The notes: generated by a model from the sequence alone, not told the origin. Positions 17,339-25,308 are shown, counted from the stretch's first letter. The stretch: 64,000 nt of DNA from Nocardioides aurantiacus (GCF_003752505.1 NZ_RKHO01000001.1:3720001-3784000); one strand, 5' to 3'. Translations and numbers: made by a program.

Positions 17339-18346
17339 TCAGTACTGGCGCTGGTCGAGGACCTCGGCGGCCTGCTCCTGGTCGAAGGTGGTCTCCTCGG
17401 TGACGACGCGCTTGGGGACCTCCTCGCCGTCGACGACCTTCTTGGCGAGGTCCATCAGCTGGGGGCCGAGCAGCGGGTTGCACTCGACGATGAAGTTGAT
17501 CTCGCCCTTCGACAGGGCCGTCATGCCGTCCTTGACCGCATCGACGGTGATGATCTTGACGTCGGTGCCGGGCTTCATGCCGGCGGCCTTGATGGCCTCG
17601 ATGGCACCCAGGCCCATGTCGTCGTTGTGGGCGTAGACGACGTCGATGCCCTTCTCGGACTTCAGGAAGGTCTCCATGACCTTCTTGCCGCCGTCGCGGG
17701 TGAAGTCACCGGTCTGCGAGGCGACCACCTCGATCGAGTCGTCCGCGGCGATCTTGGAGCCGAAGCCCTCCTTGCGGTCGATCGCCGGCGCGGCGCCGGT
17801 GGTGCCCTCGAGCTCGACGACCTTGATGCTGCCGTCGCCGTCGACGTCGGACTCGTCGGCGTTCTCGACCAGCCAGTCGCCGGCCTTCTCGCCCTCCTGG
17901 ACGAAGTCGGAGCCGAGGAAGGTCTCGTAGAGGGAGTCGTCCTTGGAGTCGACCGAGCGGTCGGTGAGGATCACGGGGATCTTGGCGCGCTTGGCCTCGA
18001 GCAACACCGTGTCCCACCCGGTCTCCACCACCGGGCTGAAGGCGATGACGTCGACCTTCTGCTGGATGTAGGAGCGGATCGCCTTGATCTGGTTCTCCTG
18101 CTTCTGCTGGGCGTCGGAGAACTTCAGGTCGACGCCCTCGGACTTCGCGGTGTCCTGGATCGACTTGGTGTTGGCGGTGCGCCAGCCGCTCTCGGCGCCG
18201 ACCTGGGCGAAGCCCATCGTCAGCCCGCCGTCGGAGCCGCCGGAGCCGCTGGAGCCGCTGCCCCCCGACTCGGAGCTGCCGCAGGCGGTGAGCGTGACGG
18301 CGCCCAGGGTGATCGCACAGGTGGCGACCAAGCTCTTCTTCAGCAC
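17339..18346 (-). CDS. Sugar ABC transporter substrate-binding lipoprotein, YtfQ-like (furanose type)
   Basis: A 335-residue lipoprotein that captures the sugar outside the membrane. KKSLVATCAITLGAV and the lipobox LTAC start it, then a Gly/Ser linker. The mature part follows E. coli YtfQ closely: GFAQVGAESGWRTANTKSIQ, DAQQKQENQIKAIRSYIQQ, SPVVETGWDTVLLEAKRA, TDRSVDSKDDSLYET, SQTGDFTRDGGKKVMETF and VYAHNDDMGLGAIEAIKAAG. YtfQ binds galactofuranose, so the ligand here is probably L-arabinofuranose or another furanose. The GTG at 18346 has AGAGGA seven bases upstream. It is the first gene of the operon. Confidence 0.93.
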   Translation of the reverse strand: MLKKSLVATCAITLGAVTLTACGSSESGGSGSSGSGGSDGGLTMGFAQVGAESGWRTANTKSIQDTAKSEGVDLKFSDAQQKQENQIKAIRSYIQQKVDVIAFSPVVETGWDTVLLEAKRAKIPVILTDRSVDSKDDSLYETFLGSDFVQEGEKAGDWLVENADESDVDGDGSIKVVELEGTTGAAPAIDRKEGFGSKIAADDSIEVVASQTGDFTRDGGKKVMETFLKSEKGIDVVYAHNDDMGLGAIEAIKAAGMKPGTDVKIITVDAVKDGMTALSKGEINFIVECNPLLGPQLMDLAKKVVDGEEVPKRVVTEETTFDQEQAAEVLDQRQY

Positions 18347-18406
18347 TGCTAGGTCCTCTCGGTCTCGGAGCCAGGTCGCTCCTGTGACTGACGTCACTGC
18401 GCCGAG

Positions 18407-18420
18407 TGTGAGCGTTAACA
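18407..18420. promoter_or_regulatory. LacI-type operator, proximal (imperfect)
   Basis: TGTGAGCGTTAACA. The left half equals the distal operator's half-site and the right half has two mismatches. It lies about 60 bases upstream of the binding-protein start and overlaps the likely -10 region of a promoter whose -35 could be TTGACG at 18434-18429 on the minus strand. Confidence 0.6.
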
Positions 18421-18483
18421 TCACCGCGCGTCAAGCACCTCCACACAACTTTGTGACCTGCGTGTCGACCGTTGCGGATTCAA

Positions 18484-18499
18484 TTGTGAGCGCTCACAA
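18484..18499. promoter_or_regulatory. LacI-type operator, distal (perfect 16-base palindrome)
   Basis: TTGTGAGCGCTCACAA is a perfect palindrome with the central CG typical of LacI-family sites. It is about 78 bases upstream of the proximal site, a distance close to seven to eight helical turns. This would allow a repression loop across the arabinose promoter. Confidence 0.75.
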
Positions 18500-18593
18500 G
18501 CAGAGTGGGGCAAACCGGGCGGCCGGGCGTCGTACGGCGTGACCGGTCCGCCGTCCTGGGGACCTGTCAGCCGTTACGACAGCGGACAGGTGC

Positions 18594-18621
18594 CTGATCA
18601 CCCGGACGTCCGGGTGATCAG
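18594..18621 (-). terminator. 28-base perfect palindrome after the mutarotase gene
   Basis: A perfect palindrome with 14-base arms (left arm CTGATCACCCGGAC) starting 13 bases past the galM stop. In RNA it can form a 12-base stem with an ACGT loop. The most likely role is terminating galM before the arabinose promoter region. No T-run follows; a protein-binding dyad is the alternative. Short arms CCTGTC/GACAGG at 18563-18590 may add a second weak hairpin. Confidence 0.55.
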
Positions 18622-18634
18622 CAGGGCCCGCCGC

Positions 18635-19687
18635 TCACTCCCCCAGCGACTCGAACGCCCAGCGGAGGGTGGAGCGGTAGGTCTCGCCGGGGCGGAGGGT
18701 GGCGTCGCCGAAGTCGGGGCGGCGGGGGGTGTCGGGGAAGACCTGCGGCTCGAGGGCGAGGCCGTCGCCCTGGCGGTGCCAGCCGCCGGCCGAGGAGGGC
18801 TCGGAGCCGTCGAGGCCGTTGCCGGTGTAGACCTGCAGGCCGGGCTGGTCCGAGGACAGCACCAGCCGGGTGCGGGTGGCCGGCGAGGTCAGCCACGCCA
18901 CGGGACGCACCCCCTCGTCCGGGTCGAGGACGTAGTTGTGGTCGATGCCGCCGGCGTCGCGCAGCTGCGCGTGGTCGAGCCGTACGACGGGCCCCAGCCG
19001 GCGTGGCTCCCGGAGGTCGAAGGGCGTGCCCTCGACGGGGGCCGGCGGGCCGGGCACCGGGATGCCGGTGCCGTCGATCTCGACGTACGCCGCCGCGGCG
19101 ACCGCCAGCCACTGGCCGTCGATCGTGCCAGAGCCCTCCCCCTCGAGGTTGAGGTAGGCGTGGCTGGTCAGGCAGACCGGTGTCGGCGCGTCGGTGGTGG
19201 CGCTGAGCTCGAGCTCGACGGCGTCGGCGGTCACGGTGAACCGCGCACGCACCTGCAGCTCGCCGGGGAAGCCCTGGTCGCCGTCGGGGCTGACCAGCGT
19301 CAGCACCGCGTGGTCCTCGCCCTGCTCCTCGACGTCCCAGAGCCGGACGTCGAAGCCCTCGGGGCCGCCGTGCAGCGTGTGGCCGCGGTCGTTGGTGCCC
19401 ACCTGCACCTCCTGGCCGTCGACCTCGAACCGGCCGTCGGCGACCCGGTTGGCGTAGCGGCCGATGGTGCCGCCGAGGTAGGACGTCGAGGCCAGCAGCG
19501 ACGCGGGGTCGGGGTGGCTCAGCACCACGTCGCGTCGTACGCCGTCACCGCCGGTCACCCACAGCCGGTGCACCGTGGCCCCGAGGTCGAGCAGCTCGAG
19601 CACCGGGCCGGGGGCGCTGCCGAGAACGAGGCGGGTCACCTCGCCACGGGGCGAGCTGCCGAAGGGGAACGCGCGCGAGTCGGGCAT
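18635..19687 (-). CDS. Aldose 1-epimerase (mutarotase)
   Basis: A 350-residue galactose mutarotase-like enzyme that interconverts alpha and beta sugar anomers. It shows YLGGTIGRYANRVADGRF, the catalytic-region HTLHGGPEGFD, LTSHAYLNLEGEG with its catalytic His, and DHNYVLD. Conserved Glu lies late in GDGLALEPQVFPD, the segment with the catalytic base. The ATG at 19687 follows TAGCGT by six bases, so this gene has its own leaderless promoter, though it lies 28 bases after a LacI gene. Position beside the arabinose operon suggests it supplies the right anomer of the imported sugar (inference). Confidence 0.93.
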   Translation of the reverse strand: MPDSRAFPFGSSPRGEVTRLVLGSAPGPVLELLDLGATVHRLWVTGGDGVRRDVVLSHPDPASLLASTSYLGGTIGRYANRVADGRFEVDGQEVQVGTNDRGHTLHGGPEGFDVRLWDVEEQGEDHAVLTLVSPDGDQGFPGELQVRARFTVTADAVELELSATTDAPTPVCLTSHAYLNLEGEGSGTIDGQWLAVAAAAYVEIDGTGIPVPGPPAPVEGTPFDLREPRRLGPVVRLDHAQLRDAGGIDHNYVLDPDEGVRPVAWLTSPATRTRLVLSSDQPGLQVYTGNGLDGSEPSSAGGWHRQGDGLALEPQVFPDTPRRPDFGDATLRPGETYRSTLRWAFESLGE

Positions 19688-19693
19688 GCGCGC

Positions 19694-19699
19694 ACGCTA
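19694..19699 (-). promoter_or_regulatory. -10 box, leaderless promoter of the mutarotase gene
   Basis: TAGCGT on the minus strand, six bases before the ATG at 19687, lying in the gap between the second LacI gene and the mutarotase gene. Confidence 0.5.
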
Positions 19700-19715
19700 G
19701 CCGCGGGCGGCGGCC

Positions 19716-20741
19716 TCAGCCCGTCGGGGTGCTCGAGGTGCGCACCACCAGCTCGGGCGGCACGAGCGGCACGGTCGCGCCGACCTCGCCGTCGAGGGTC
19801 CGCACCGCGAGGTCGACGGCCCGACGGCCCAGCGCCGCGAAGTCCTGGCGCACGGTGGACAGCGGCGGCCAGGCGTACGCCGACTCCGGCGCGTCGTCGA
19901 ACCCCACGACGGCCACGTCGTCGGGCACCCGTCGCCCCTGCTCGTGCAGCGCGCGGAGCAGCCCGAGGGCCATCGCGTCGTTGCCGACGAAGACCCCCGC
20001 GACGTCGCGGTCGGCGGCGAGCCGGAGGCCGGCCTCGTAGCCGCTGCGCGCCGACCAGTCGCCCTCGAGCAGCGGACCGGGCGCGACGCCGCGCGCCTCG
20101 AGCTCGGCGTGCCAGCCCTCGCGCCGCATCTGCGCCTCGACCCAGTCCTCGGGGCCGGCGACGTGCGCCACCCGGCCGCGCCCGCCCACCACGTCGAGCA
20201 GGTGGCCCGTGGCCAGCCGACCGCCGGTGCCCTGGTCGATGCCGGCTGCCATCGGCTGGCCCGGGACCACGCCCTGCACGAGCACGACCGGCACCGGCAG
20301 GTCGAGCGCCGCGACGGTCTCGAGCGCCGCGCGCTGGGCCACCGCGACCACCACCGCCTCCACCGCCTGGTCGAGCAGCCGGTCGACGTCGCGCCGCAAG
20401 GACCCCTCGTCGAGCTCGGCCAGCCCGACCTGGGCCACGGCGTACCCCGCGTCGTGGGCCGCGTCCTGCACCGCCACCGAGATCATCCCCGGCCCGTGCA
20501 GCCCGAGGTGGGCCGCGACCAGCCCGATCAGGCCGGAGCGGTTGGTGGCCAGGGCCCGCGCCGCGGCGTTGCGCCGGTAGCCGAGCTGCCGCATCGCCAC
20601 CTGCACCCGCTCGCGGGTCTCCGGGCGCACCACGGCGTGGTCGTTGAGCACCCGCGAGACGGTCTGGTGCGACACCCCGGCCAGGGCCGCCACGTCGGCC
20701 ATCGAGGGCGGGCGCTGGCCGCCGGCGGCACGGGGGGTCAT
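19716..20741 (-). CDS. LacI family transcriptional regulator (second)
   Basis: A 341-residue repressor with HTH MADVAALAGVSHQTVSRVLNDHA and hinge RNAAARAL, followed by the sugar-binding core. It is a paralogue of the regulator at 12446: the two share HTH layout and the C-terminal run GFDD-PESAY and PPL-TV-QDF. The ATG at 20741 lies seven bases after TACGAT. A 7-base-arm palindrome (20753-20771) covers this promoter and may be its autoregulatory site or the previous gene's terminator. It probably controls the mutarotase downstream, and cross-talk with the arabinose operators is possible. Confidence 0.92.
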   Translation of the reverse strand: MTPRAAGGQRPPSMADVAALAGVSHQTVSRVLNDHAVVRPETRERVQVAMRQLGYRRNAAARALATNRSGLIGLVAAHLGLHGPGMISVAVQDAAHDAGYAVAQVGLAELDEGSLRRDVDRLLDQAVEAVVVAVAQRAALETVAALDLPVPVVLVQGVVPGQPMAAGIDQGTGGRLATGHLLDVVGGRGRVAHVAGPEDWVEAQMRREGWHAELEARGVAPGPLLEGDWSARSGYEAGLRLAADRDVAGVFVGNDAMALGLLRALHEQGRRVPDDVAVVGFDDAPESAYAWPPLSTVRQDFAALGRRAVDLAVRTLDGEVGATVPLVPPELVVRTSSTPTG

Positions 20742-20752
20742 GCCGGTGATCG

Positions 20753-20771
20753 TAGGGGCACCAGGCCCCTA
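20753..20771. promoter_or_regulatory. Palindrome over the second LacI promoter
   Basis: TAGGGGC-ACCAG-GCCCCTA. It overlaps the -10 hexamer (20749-20754) of the LacI gene and the stop codon of the cupin gene. It could be an operator or a short terminator hairpin; the data do not decide. Confidence 0.4.
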
Positions 20772-21377
20772 GTCGAGCGGTCTCAGCTCGTCGGCGTAGG
20801 ACAGCGACACCCGGCGCAGCACGCCGGCGTCGTTGACGGCGTACTGGCCCATCCGCCACAGCGGCGGGCTGTAGGCGTGCACGCTCACCGACCCGTGCAC
20901 CGCGCCGTTGAGCCGGTGGATGTGGTCGGGCCCGAACGAGAACACCGACCCCTCCCCGACGCGCGTCTCCCGCGCGCCGTGCAGCAGGGTCAGGTTGTTC
21001 TCGACCAGCTCGCCCTCGACGACCGCGACGGCGCCCGAGGACACGTCGTGGTCGTGCCACCCGGTGTCGTTCTCGGGCGTCCAGCACAGCAGCCAGACGT
21101 CGACGTGGGCGTCGCGGTGCAGCGAGGCGTAGACCCGCTCTCGCTCCCCCGGCTCGTCGCCGCCGAACGCCACCAGGTGGCGCCACAGCCCGGGCTGCTG
21201 GGCGATGCTCGCGGCCAGGGCCTCGAGCTCGCCCTCGGTCAGGTCGCGGTCGGGCAGGTCGGCGACCCGCAGGTCGTCGTCGTAGGACGCCAGCGGCGCG
21301 GCCCGCTCGGCGGGGACCCCGGTGACGCGCTCGGGTCCGAGGTCGCGCGCCTCGGTGCTCAGCTCGCCGCCGGCCAC
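20769..21377 (-). CDS. Cysteine dioxygenase type I-like cupin protein
   Basis: A 202-residue cupin. Metal ligands are visible: His108 and His110 in TGWHDHDVSSGAVAVVEGEL and a later His in FGPDHIHRLNG. The spacing and the C-terminal VHAYSPPLWRMGQYAV fit the cysteine-dioxygenase-like group, which oxidises thiols such as cysteine or 3-mercaptopropionate to sulfinates using Fe(II). The GTG start lies inside the 3' end of the amidohydrolase gene (19-base overlap), so both are cotranscribed. The true thiol substrate is not known. Confidence 0.8.
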   Translation of the reverse strand: MAGGELSTEARDLGPERVTGVPAERAAPLASYDDDLRVADLPDRDLTEGELEALAASIAQQPGLWRHLVAFGGDEPGERERVYASLHRDAHVDVWLLCWTPENDTGWHDHDVSSGAVAVVEGELVENNLTLLHGARETRVGEGSVFSFGPDHIHRLNGAVHGSVSVHAYSPPLWRMGQYAVNDAGVLRRVSLSYADELRPLD

Positions 21378-22330
21378 GACCGCTCACCCCCGGCCACGGG
21401 CAGGCCGAGCAGGCGCCGCGGGTTGGTCACCCGGACGGCGTGCGTGGCGGCGTCACCGAGCAGCGCCGCGACCGGCTCGCCGTAGGGCCGGTCGCTGCCG
21501 AGCACCAGGGCGTCGACACCCAGCACCCGGACGACGGACTCCAGCGCCCGGACGCCCAGGCCCGAGGTCTCGGCGTGCAGCAGCGGGTCGAGCGCCTCGC
21601 GCTGGCCACCGCGCAGCAGGTGCCGCTCGGTCAGCAGCGGCGCCAGCCCGGCGCCCGCCACGAACACGACCCGCAGGGTCGGGAACAGCGCCCGGCCGGA
21701 AGCGGCGTGCCAGGCCCAGTAGGCCGCCTGGAGCTGGGCGGTGTAGCCGACGACCGGAGCCCACCAGTCGGGCAGCCGGCCCGGCAGCACGTGGCGCGGC
21801 TCGGGGCCGGGGTGCACGAGCACCGGCGCGTCGGCGAGCTCGGCGGCGCGGAGCAGCGGCGCGTGCGCCTCCCAGCCGTACGGCGTCGCCAGGTCGCTCG
21901 CCGGCAGCTGCAGCCCGACGAACCGCTCCTCGGCGAGGAGGCCGGAGAGCGCCGCCACGTCGGCCTCGCCGTCGTCGAGCGCCGGCACCGAGGCCCAGGC
22001 CCGGAAGTGCCCGGGGAGGTCACGGGCACCGCGGTGCCAGGCGTCGAGCAGCGGCCGGGCGGCGGGTCCGCCGAGGCGCTCGATGCCGAGCGGGGAGGAG
22101 AGGCCGACGCAGGCCGTGACCACCCCCGCGTCGGTGTCGGTCGCGACGCGCGTCGCGACGTCGTGGTGGGTGGGGTCCACCTCGAAGGGCGGCTCCCCCT
22201 CGAGGTGCAGGGTCCAGCCCCGCAGGTAGGGGGCCCGGCTGCGCGCGCGCAGCCGGTCGACGAGCTCGTCGGTCCACAGGTGCTGGTGGACGTCGACCGC
22301 TCCGGTGGGACCGGTGGTGTGGTCTGGCAT
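21359..22330 (-). CDS. Amidohydrolase family (TIM-barrel metal-dependent hydrolase)
   Basis: A 323-residue amidohydrolase-2 type protein. The N-terminal VDVHQHLW gives the metal-binding His-x-His of strand 1. ADAPVLVHPGPEP and RVVFVAGAG provide later barrel strands, and LGSDRPYG near residue 300 holds the conserved Asp before the C-terminus. GGAGG lies eight bases before the ATG at 22330. It is first of a two-gene unit with the cupin and divergent from the old yellow enzyme gene. Relatives act as decarboxylases or lactonases; the substrate here is open. Confidence 0.82.
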   Translation of the reverse strand: MPDHTTGPTGAVDVHQHLWTDELVDRLRARSRAPYLRGWTLHLEGEPPFEVDPTHHDVATRVATDTDAGVVTACVGLSSPLGIERLGGPAARPLLDAWHRGARDLPGHFRAWASVPALDDGEADVAALSGLLAEERFVGLQLPASDLATPYGWEAHAPLLRAAELADAPVLVHPGPEPRHVLPGRLPDWWAPVVGYTAQLQAAYWAWHAASGRALFPTLRVVFVAGAGLAPLLTERHLLRGGQREALDPLLHAETSGLGVRALESVVRVLGVDALVLGSDRPYGEPVAALLGDAATHAVRVTNPRRLLGLPVAGGERSWPAAS

Positions 22331-22497
22331 GACGTTGACCTCCTTCCAAACGTAGTAAGTGCAGTGACATTATCTTGTTTGAGACGCGGGTGGGGCTCGT
22401 CTCACCGGCCCGGCGGAACAGTGGCTCCGCACGGGCGGTTGTGGTCCGTCGTACGCCTGATGACTGTCCCACGACCCGCAACCCTCCAGGAGGATCC
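22331..22497. promoter_or_regulatory. Divergent promoter region
   Basis: This 167-base gap separates two divergent genes and contains an AT-rich patch at about 22345-22382, unusual for this sequence. AAGATAATGT and TTACTACGT on the minus strand are -10-like, and CATTATCTTGTTTGAG lies on the plus strand. I cannot assign exact start sites. Confidence 0.4.
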
Positions 22498-23568
22498 GTG
22501 CCTGCGCTCTTCGAGCCGATCACGCTGCGCGACCTGACCGTGCGCAACCGCGTCTGGCTGGCGCCGATGTGCCAGTACTCCGCGACCGACGGCGTCCCGG
22601 ACGACTGGCACCTCGTCAACCTGGGGGCCCGCGCCAGCGGCGGCTTCGGGCTGCTGCTGACCGAGGCGGCCGCGGTCGTGCCCGAGGGCCGGATCAGCCC
22701 CGAGGACGCCGGGCTGTGGAACGACGAGCAGGCACGGGCCTGGCGCCGCGTCGTCGACTTCGTGCACACCCAGGGCGCGGCCATCGGCGTCCAGCTCGCG
22801 CACGCCGGCCGCAAGGCCTCGACCTACCGCCCGTGGGCCGGGTCCGAGGGGACGGTCCCGCCGACCGAGGGCGGCTGGACCAGCCGCGGGCCGTCGCCGG
22901 TCCCCTTCGAGGGGTACGCCGCCCCGACCGCGCTCGACGCCCAGGAGATCGCCGACGTCGTCGAGGCGTTCGTGACCGCCGCGCAGCGGGCCGTCGACGT
23001 CGGGTTCGACACCGTCGAGCTGCACGCCGCCCACGGCTACCTGTTCCACGAGTTCCTCTCCCCGCTGTCCAACCAGCGCGACGACGCGTGGGGCGGCGAC
23101 TTCGAGGGCCGCACCCGCCTGCTCCTCGAGACCACCGAGGCCGTGCGGGCCGCGATCCCCGACGGGATGCCGCTGCTGGTGCGGATCTCGGCCACCGACT
23201 GGCTCGACGGCGGCTGGGACCTCGAGCAGAGCACCCGGCTCGCCGGGCTGCTGCGCGAGCGCGGCGTCGACCTCGTCGACGTCTCCTCGGGCGGCAACGC
23301 CGCGGCGTCGATCCCGGTGGAGCCGGGCTACCAGGTGCCGCTCTCGGTCGGAGTCCGGTCCGCGGGCGTGCCGACCGGCGCGGTCGGCCTGATCACCGAG
23401 CCCGCCCAGGCCGAGAAGGTGCTGGCGAACGGCGAGGCCGACGTCGTGCTGCTCGCCCGGGCCGCGCTGCGCGAGCCCTCGTGGCCACTGCGGGCCGCCC
23501 ACGAGCTCGGTGTGCCGGCCGACGAGGCGCCCTGGCCGCCCCAGCACGCGCGGGGCACCTGGCGCTGA
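22498..23568 (+). CDS. NADH:flavin oxidoreductase, old yellow enzyme (YqjM-like)
   Basis: A 356-residue FMN-dependent ene-reductase. APMCQYSATDG near residue 25 carries the Cys that marks the YqjM/thermophilic-like class. QLAHAGRKAST is the flavin-site segment, and VELHAAHGYLFHEFLSPLSNQR contains the substrate-binding region. The late GLITEPAQAEKVLANGEADVVLLARAAL is the FMN phosphate site. GTG at 22498 follows AGGAGGATCC, a clear ribosome site. It reduces activated C=C bonds in enones or electrophilic toxins; the physiological substrate is unknown. It ends 12 bases from the convergent GlgC-like gene. Confidence 0.93.
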   Translation: MPALFEPITLRDLTVRNRVWLAPMCQYSATDGVPDDWHLVNLGARASGGFGLLLTEAAAVVPEGRISPEDAGLWNDEQARAWRRVVDFVHTQGAAIGVQLAHAGRKASTYRPWAGSEGTVPPTEGGWTSRGPSPVPFEGYAAPTALDAQEIADVVEAFVTAAQRAVDVGFDTVELHAAHGYLFHEFLSPLSNQRDDAWGGDFEGRTRLLLETTEAVRAAIPDGMPLLVRISATDWLDGGWDLEQSTRLAGLLRERGVDLVDVSSGGNAAASIPVEPGYQVPLSVGVRSAGVPTGAVGLITEPAQAEKVLANGEADVVLLARAALREPSWPLRAAHELGVPADEAPWPPQHARGTWR

Positions 23569-23580
23569 GGGCCGGACCGC

Positions 23581-24825
23581 TCAGACGACCCCGCCCGGGG
23601 ACACCCGGGAGCCCGGCGCCACGTCGCTGCCGACGACCACGTCGCGACCCAGGATGGTGATCGCGTCCGGGTCGTCCAGGGCGGTGTCGGCGCTGCCCAC
23701 GGTGGCGCCGGGGCCCACCTCGCAGGCGGTGTCGACCAGGGTGCGCAGCACGCGGGCCCCCGACCTGATCACCGACCCGGCCGAGACCACGCTCTCGACG
23801 ACCTCGGCGCCGTGCTCGACGACCACGTCGGGGCCGATCACGCTGCGGGTCACGGTGCCGAGCACGCGGCTGCCCGCGCTGAGCATGCTGTCGGAGACCA
23901 CGGCGCCCGAGGCGACGAAGGCGGGCGTCCGCTCGGGGTGCTGGGTCAGCACCGGCCAGGTCGGGTCGAAGAGCCCGGTGCCGCCCTCGAGCAGCTCGAG
24001 GTGGGCGTTGAGGTAGTGGTGGGGCTGGCCCAGGTCGCGCCAGTAGCCCTCGAGCCGGTGGGAGAAGACCTTGCCGCGCTCGACCAGCCGCGGCACCAGC
24101 AGGTCGCCGAAGTCGTCCAGGCCCGAGTCGCCCGCGGGGCGGTCGGAGTCGGCCTGCGAGAGCTCGCGGTGGAGCTCCTCGAGCACCTCGACCAGCACGA
24201 CCGGGTCGTAGGCGAAGACCTCGCAGGCCACGACCGACCCGTCGGGCTCGTCGGGCTTGTAGGCGAACCCGGTCACCCGACCCAGCCGGTTGCTGGTCAC
24301 GACCGCGTGGTCGGCCGGGTCCTCGGCGTACACCTCGGAGAGGTCGGTGACCAGCATGGTCAGCTCGGCCTCCTTCTCCAGGTGGGTGGCGACGAGCTCG
24401 CCGAGGTCGAAGCGGTAGACGTGGTCGGCGCTCATCACCAGCACCACGTCGGGGGCCGCCCGACGCAGGTCGTCGCGCAGCCGGTAGAGCTCGTCGGCGT
24501 TGCCCTGGGCGAAGCCCTCCTCGTCGAGGGAGCCGTTGCCCTCGCGCGGCATCAGCATCCGCAGGCCGCCGCGGGTCCGGTCGAGGTCCCAGGGCCGGCC
24601 GTTGCGCACCTGCTCCTCCAGCGACTCGGCCTGGTAGGACACCGAGAGCCAGACGTCGTCGACCCCGGAGTTGACGAGGTTGGACAGCGGGAAGTCGAGG
24701 AGCTGGTAGGACCCGGCGAAGGGCAGCGCCGGCTTGGCGCGCTCCGCGGTCAGCACGTCCATGCGACCGCCCGCACCGCCGGCCTGGATGATCGCGAGCG
24801 CCTTGAGCCGCTGGAGGGGGTTCAT
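23581..24825 (-). CDS. Glucose-1-phosphate adenylyltransferase family protein (GlgC-like)
   Basis: A 414-residue sugar nucleotidyltransferase. AIIQAGGAGGRMDVLTAERAKPALPFAG is the GGxGxR nucleotide loop, followed by LLDFPLSNLVNSG, QGNADELY and VLVMSADHVYRFD. Those blocks, plus YWRDLGQPHHYLNAH, are typical of ADP-glucose pyrophosphorylase, which makes the glycogen precursor. The C-terminal third is a left-handed beta-helix with isoleucine-patch repeats. The loop has Met where classical GlgC has Leu or Tyr, so a variant sugar or nucleotide is possible. ATG at 24825 follows GAGGATC. It may work with glgX-treY-treZ at 42.7 kb. Confidence 0.82.
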   Translation of the reverse strand: MNPLQRLKALAIIQAGGAGGRMDVLTAERAKPALPFAGSYQLLDFPLSNLVNSGVDDVWLSVSYQAESLEEQVRNGRPWDLDRTRGGLRMLMPREGNGSLDEEGFAQGNADELYRLRDDLRRAAPDVVLVMSADHVYRFDLGELVATHLEKEAELTMLVTDLSEVYAEDPADHAVVTSNRLGRVTGFAYKPDEPDGSVVACEVFAYDPVVLVEVLEELHRELSQADSDRPAGDSGLDDFGDLLVPRLVERGKVFSHRLEGYWRDLGQPHHYLNAHLELLEGGTGLFDPTWPVLTQHPERTPAFVASGAVVSDSMLSAGSRVLGTVTRSVIGPDVVVEHGAEVVESVVSAGSVIRSGARVLRTLVDTACEVGPGATVGSADTALDDPDAITILGRDVVVGSDVAPGSRVSPGGVV

Positions 24826-24876
24826 CGGCTGATCCTCGCACCGTGGCGTCCGCATGCTGGAAGGGGCCGGGGGCCC

Positions 24877-24882
24877 TAGCCT
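24877..24882 (+). promoter_or_regulatory. -10 box, leaderless promoter
   Basis: TAGCCT, six bases before the ATG at 24889. Confidence 0.55.
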
Positions 24883-24888
24883 GCGGCC

Positions 24889-25284
24889 ATGGAACGCAAC
24901 GACGCGGCCTCGGACCGCCACAGCCCTGACGGACGGTCGGCCTTCGAGAGGTTCGTCGAGGCGACCTACATGCAGGTCAGCCGCGCGCCCTTCTTCGTGG
25001 TCTGCCTCGTCGTCGTGGTCGCCTGGGGCGCCAGCGCCCCGCTCTGGCCCAACCTCAAGGAGTGGCAGGTCGCGATCCACACGGTCGCGAGCGTGGTGTC
25101 GCTGCTGCTGCTCGTGCTGCTGGAGAACGCCGGCCGGCGCTCGGAGGAGGCCTCGCAGGAGAAGCTCAACGTGCTCGCCGAGGCGCTCGCGTCGCTGATG
25201 GAGTCCTCCGCCGCGCGCGACCCCGAGCTGCAGGAGGCAACCCGCAGGCTGCGCGAGGCGGTCGGCCTGGAGGAGCGACACTGA
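24889..25284 (+). CDS. Low affinity iron permease-family small membrane protein
   Basis: A 131-residue protein with two predicted membrane helices (about residues 33-51 and 64-80). The WPNLKEWQVAIHTVASVVSLLLLVLL segment (split by the helix start) is followed by EKLNVLAEAL, the pattern of the bacterial low affinity iron permease domain. The C-terminus is a soluble charged helix. Despite the name, a transport role is unproven for bacterial members. The start is leaderless-type (TAGCCT, six bases, ATG). It is monocistronic and ends facing the DUF427 gene. Confidence 0.75.
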   Translation: MERNDAASDRHSPDGRSAFERFVEATYMQVSRAPFFVVCLVVVVAWGASAPLWPNLKEWQVAIHTVASVVSLLLLVLLENAGRRSEEASQEKLNVLAEALASLMESSAARDPELQEATRRLREAVGLEERH

Positions 25285-25308
25285 CCTCGGGGGGGACGTC
25301 CCGGGCGG

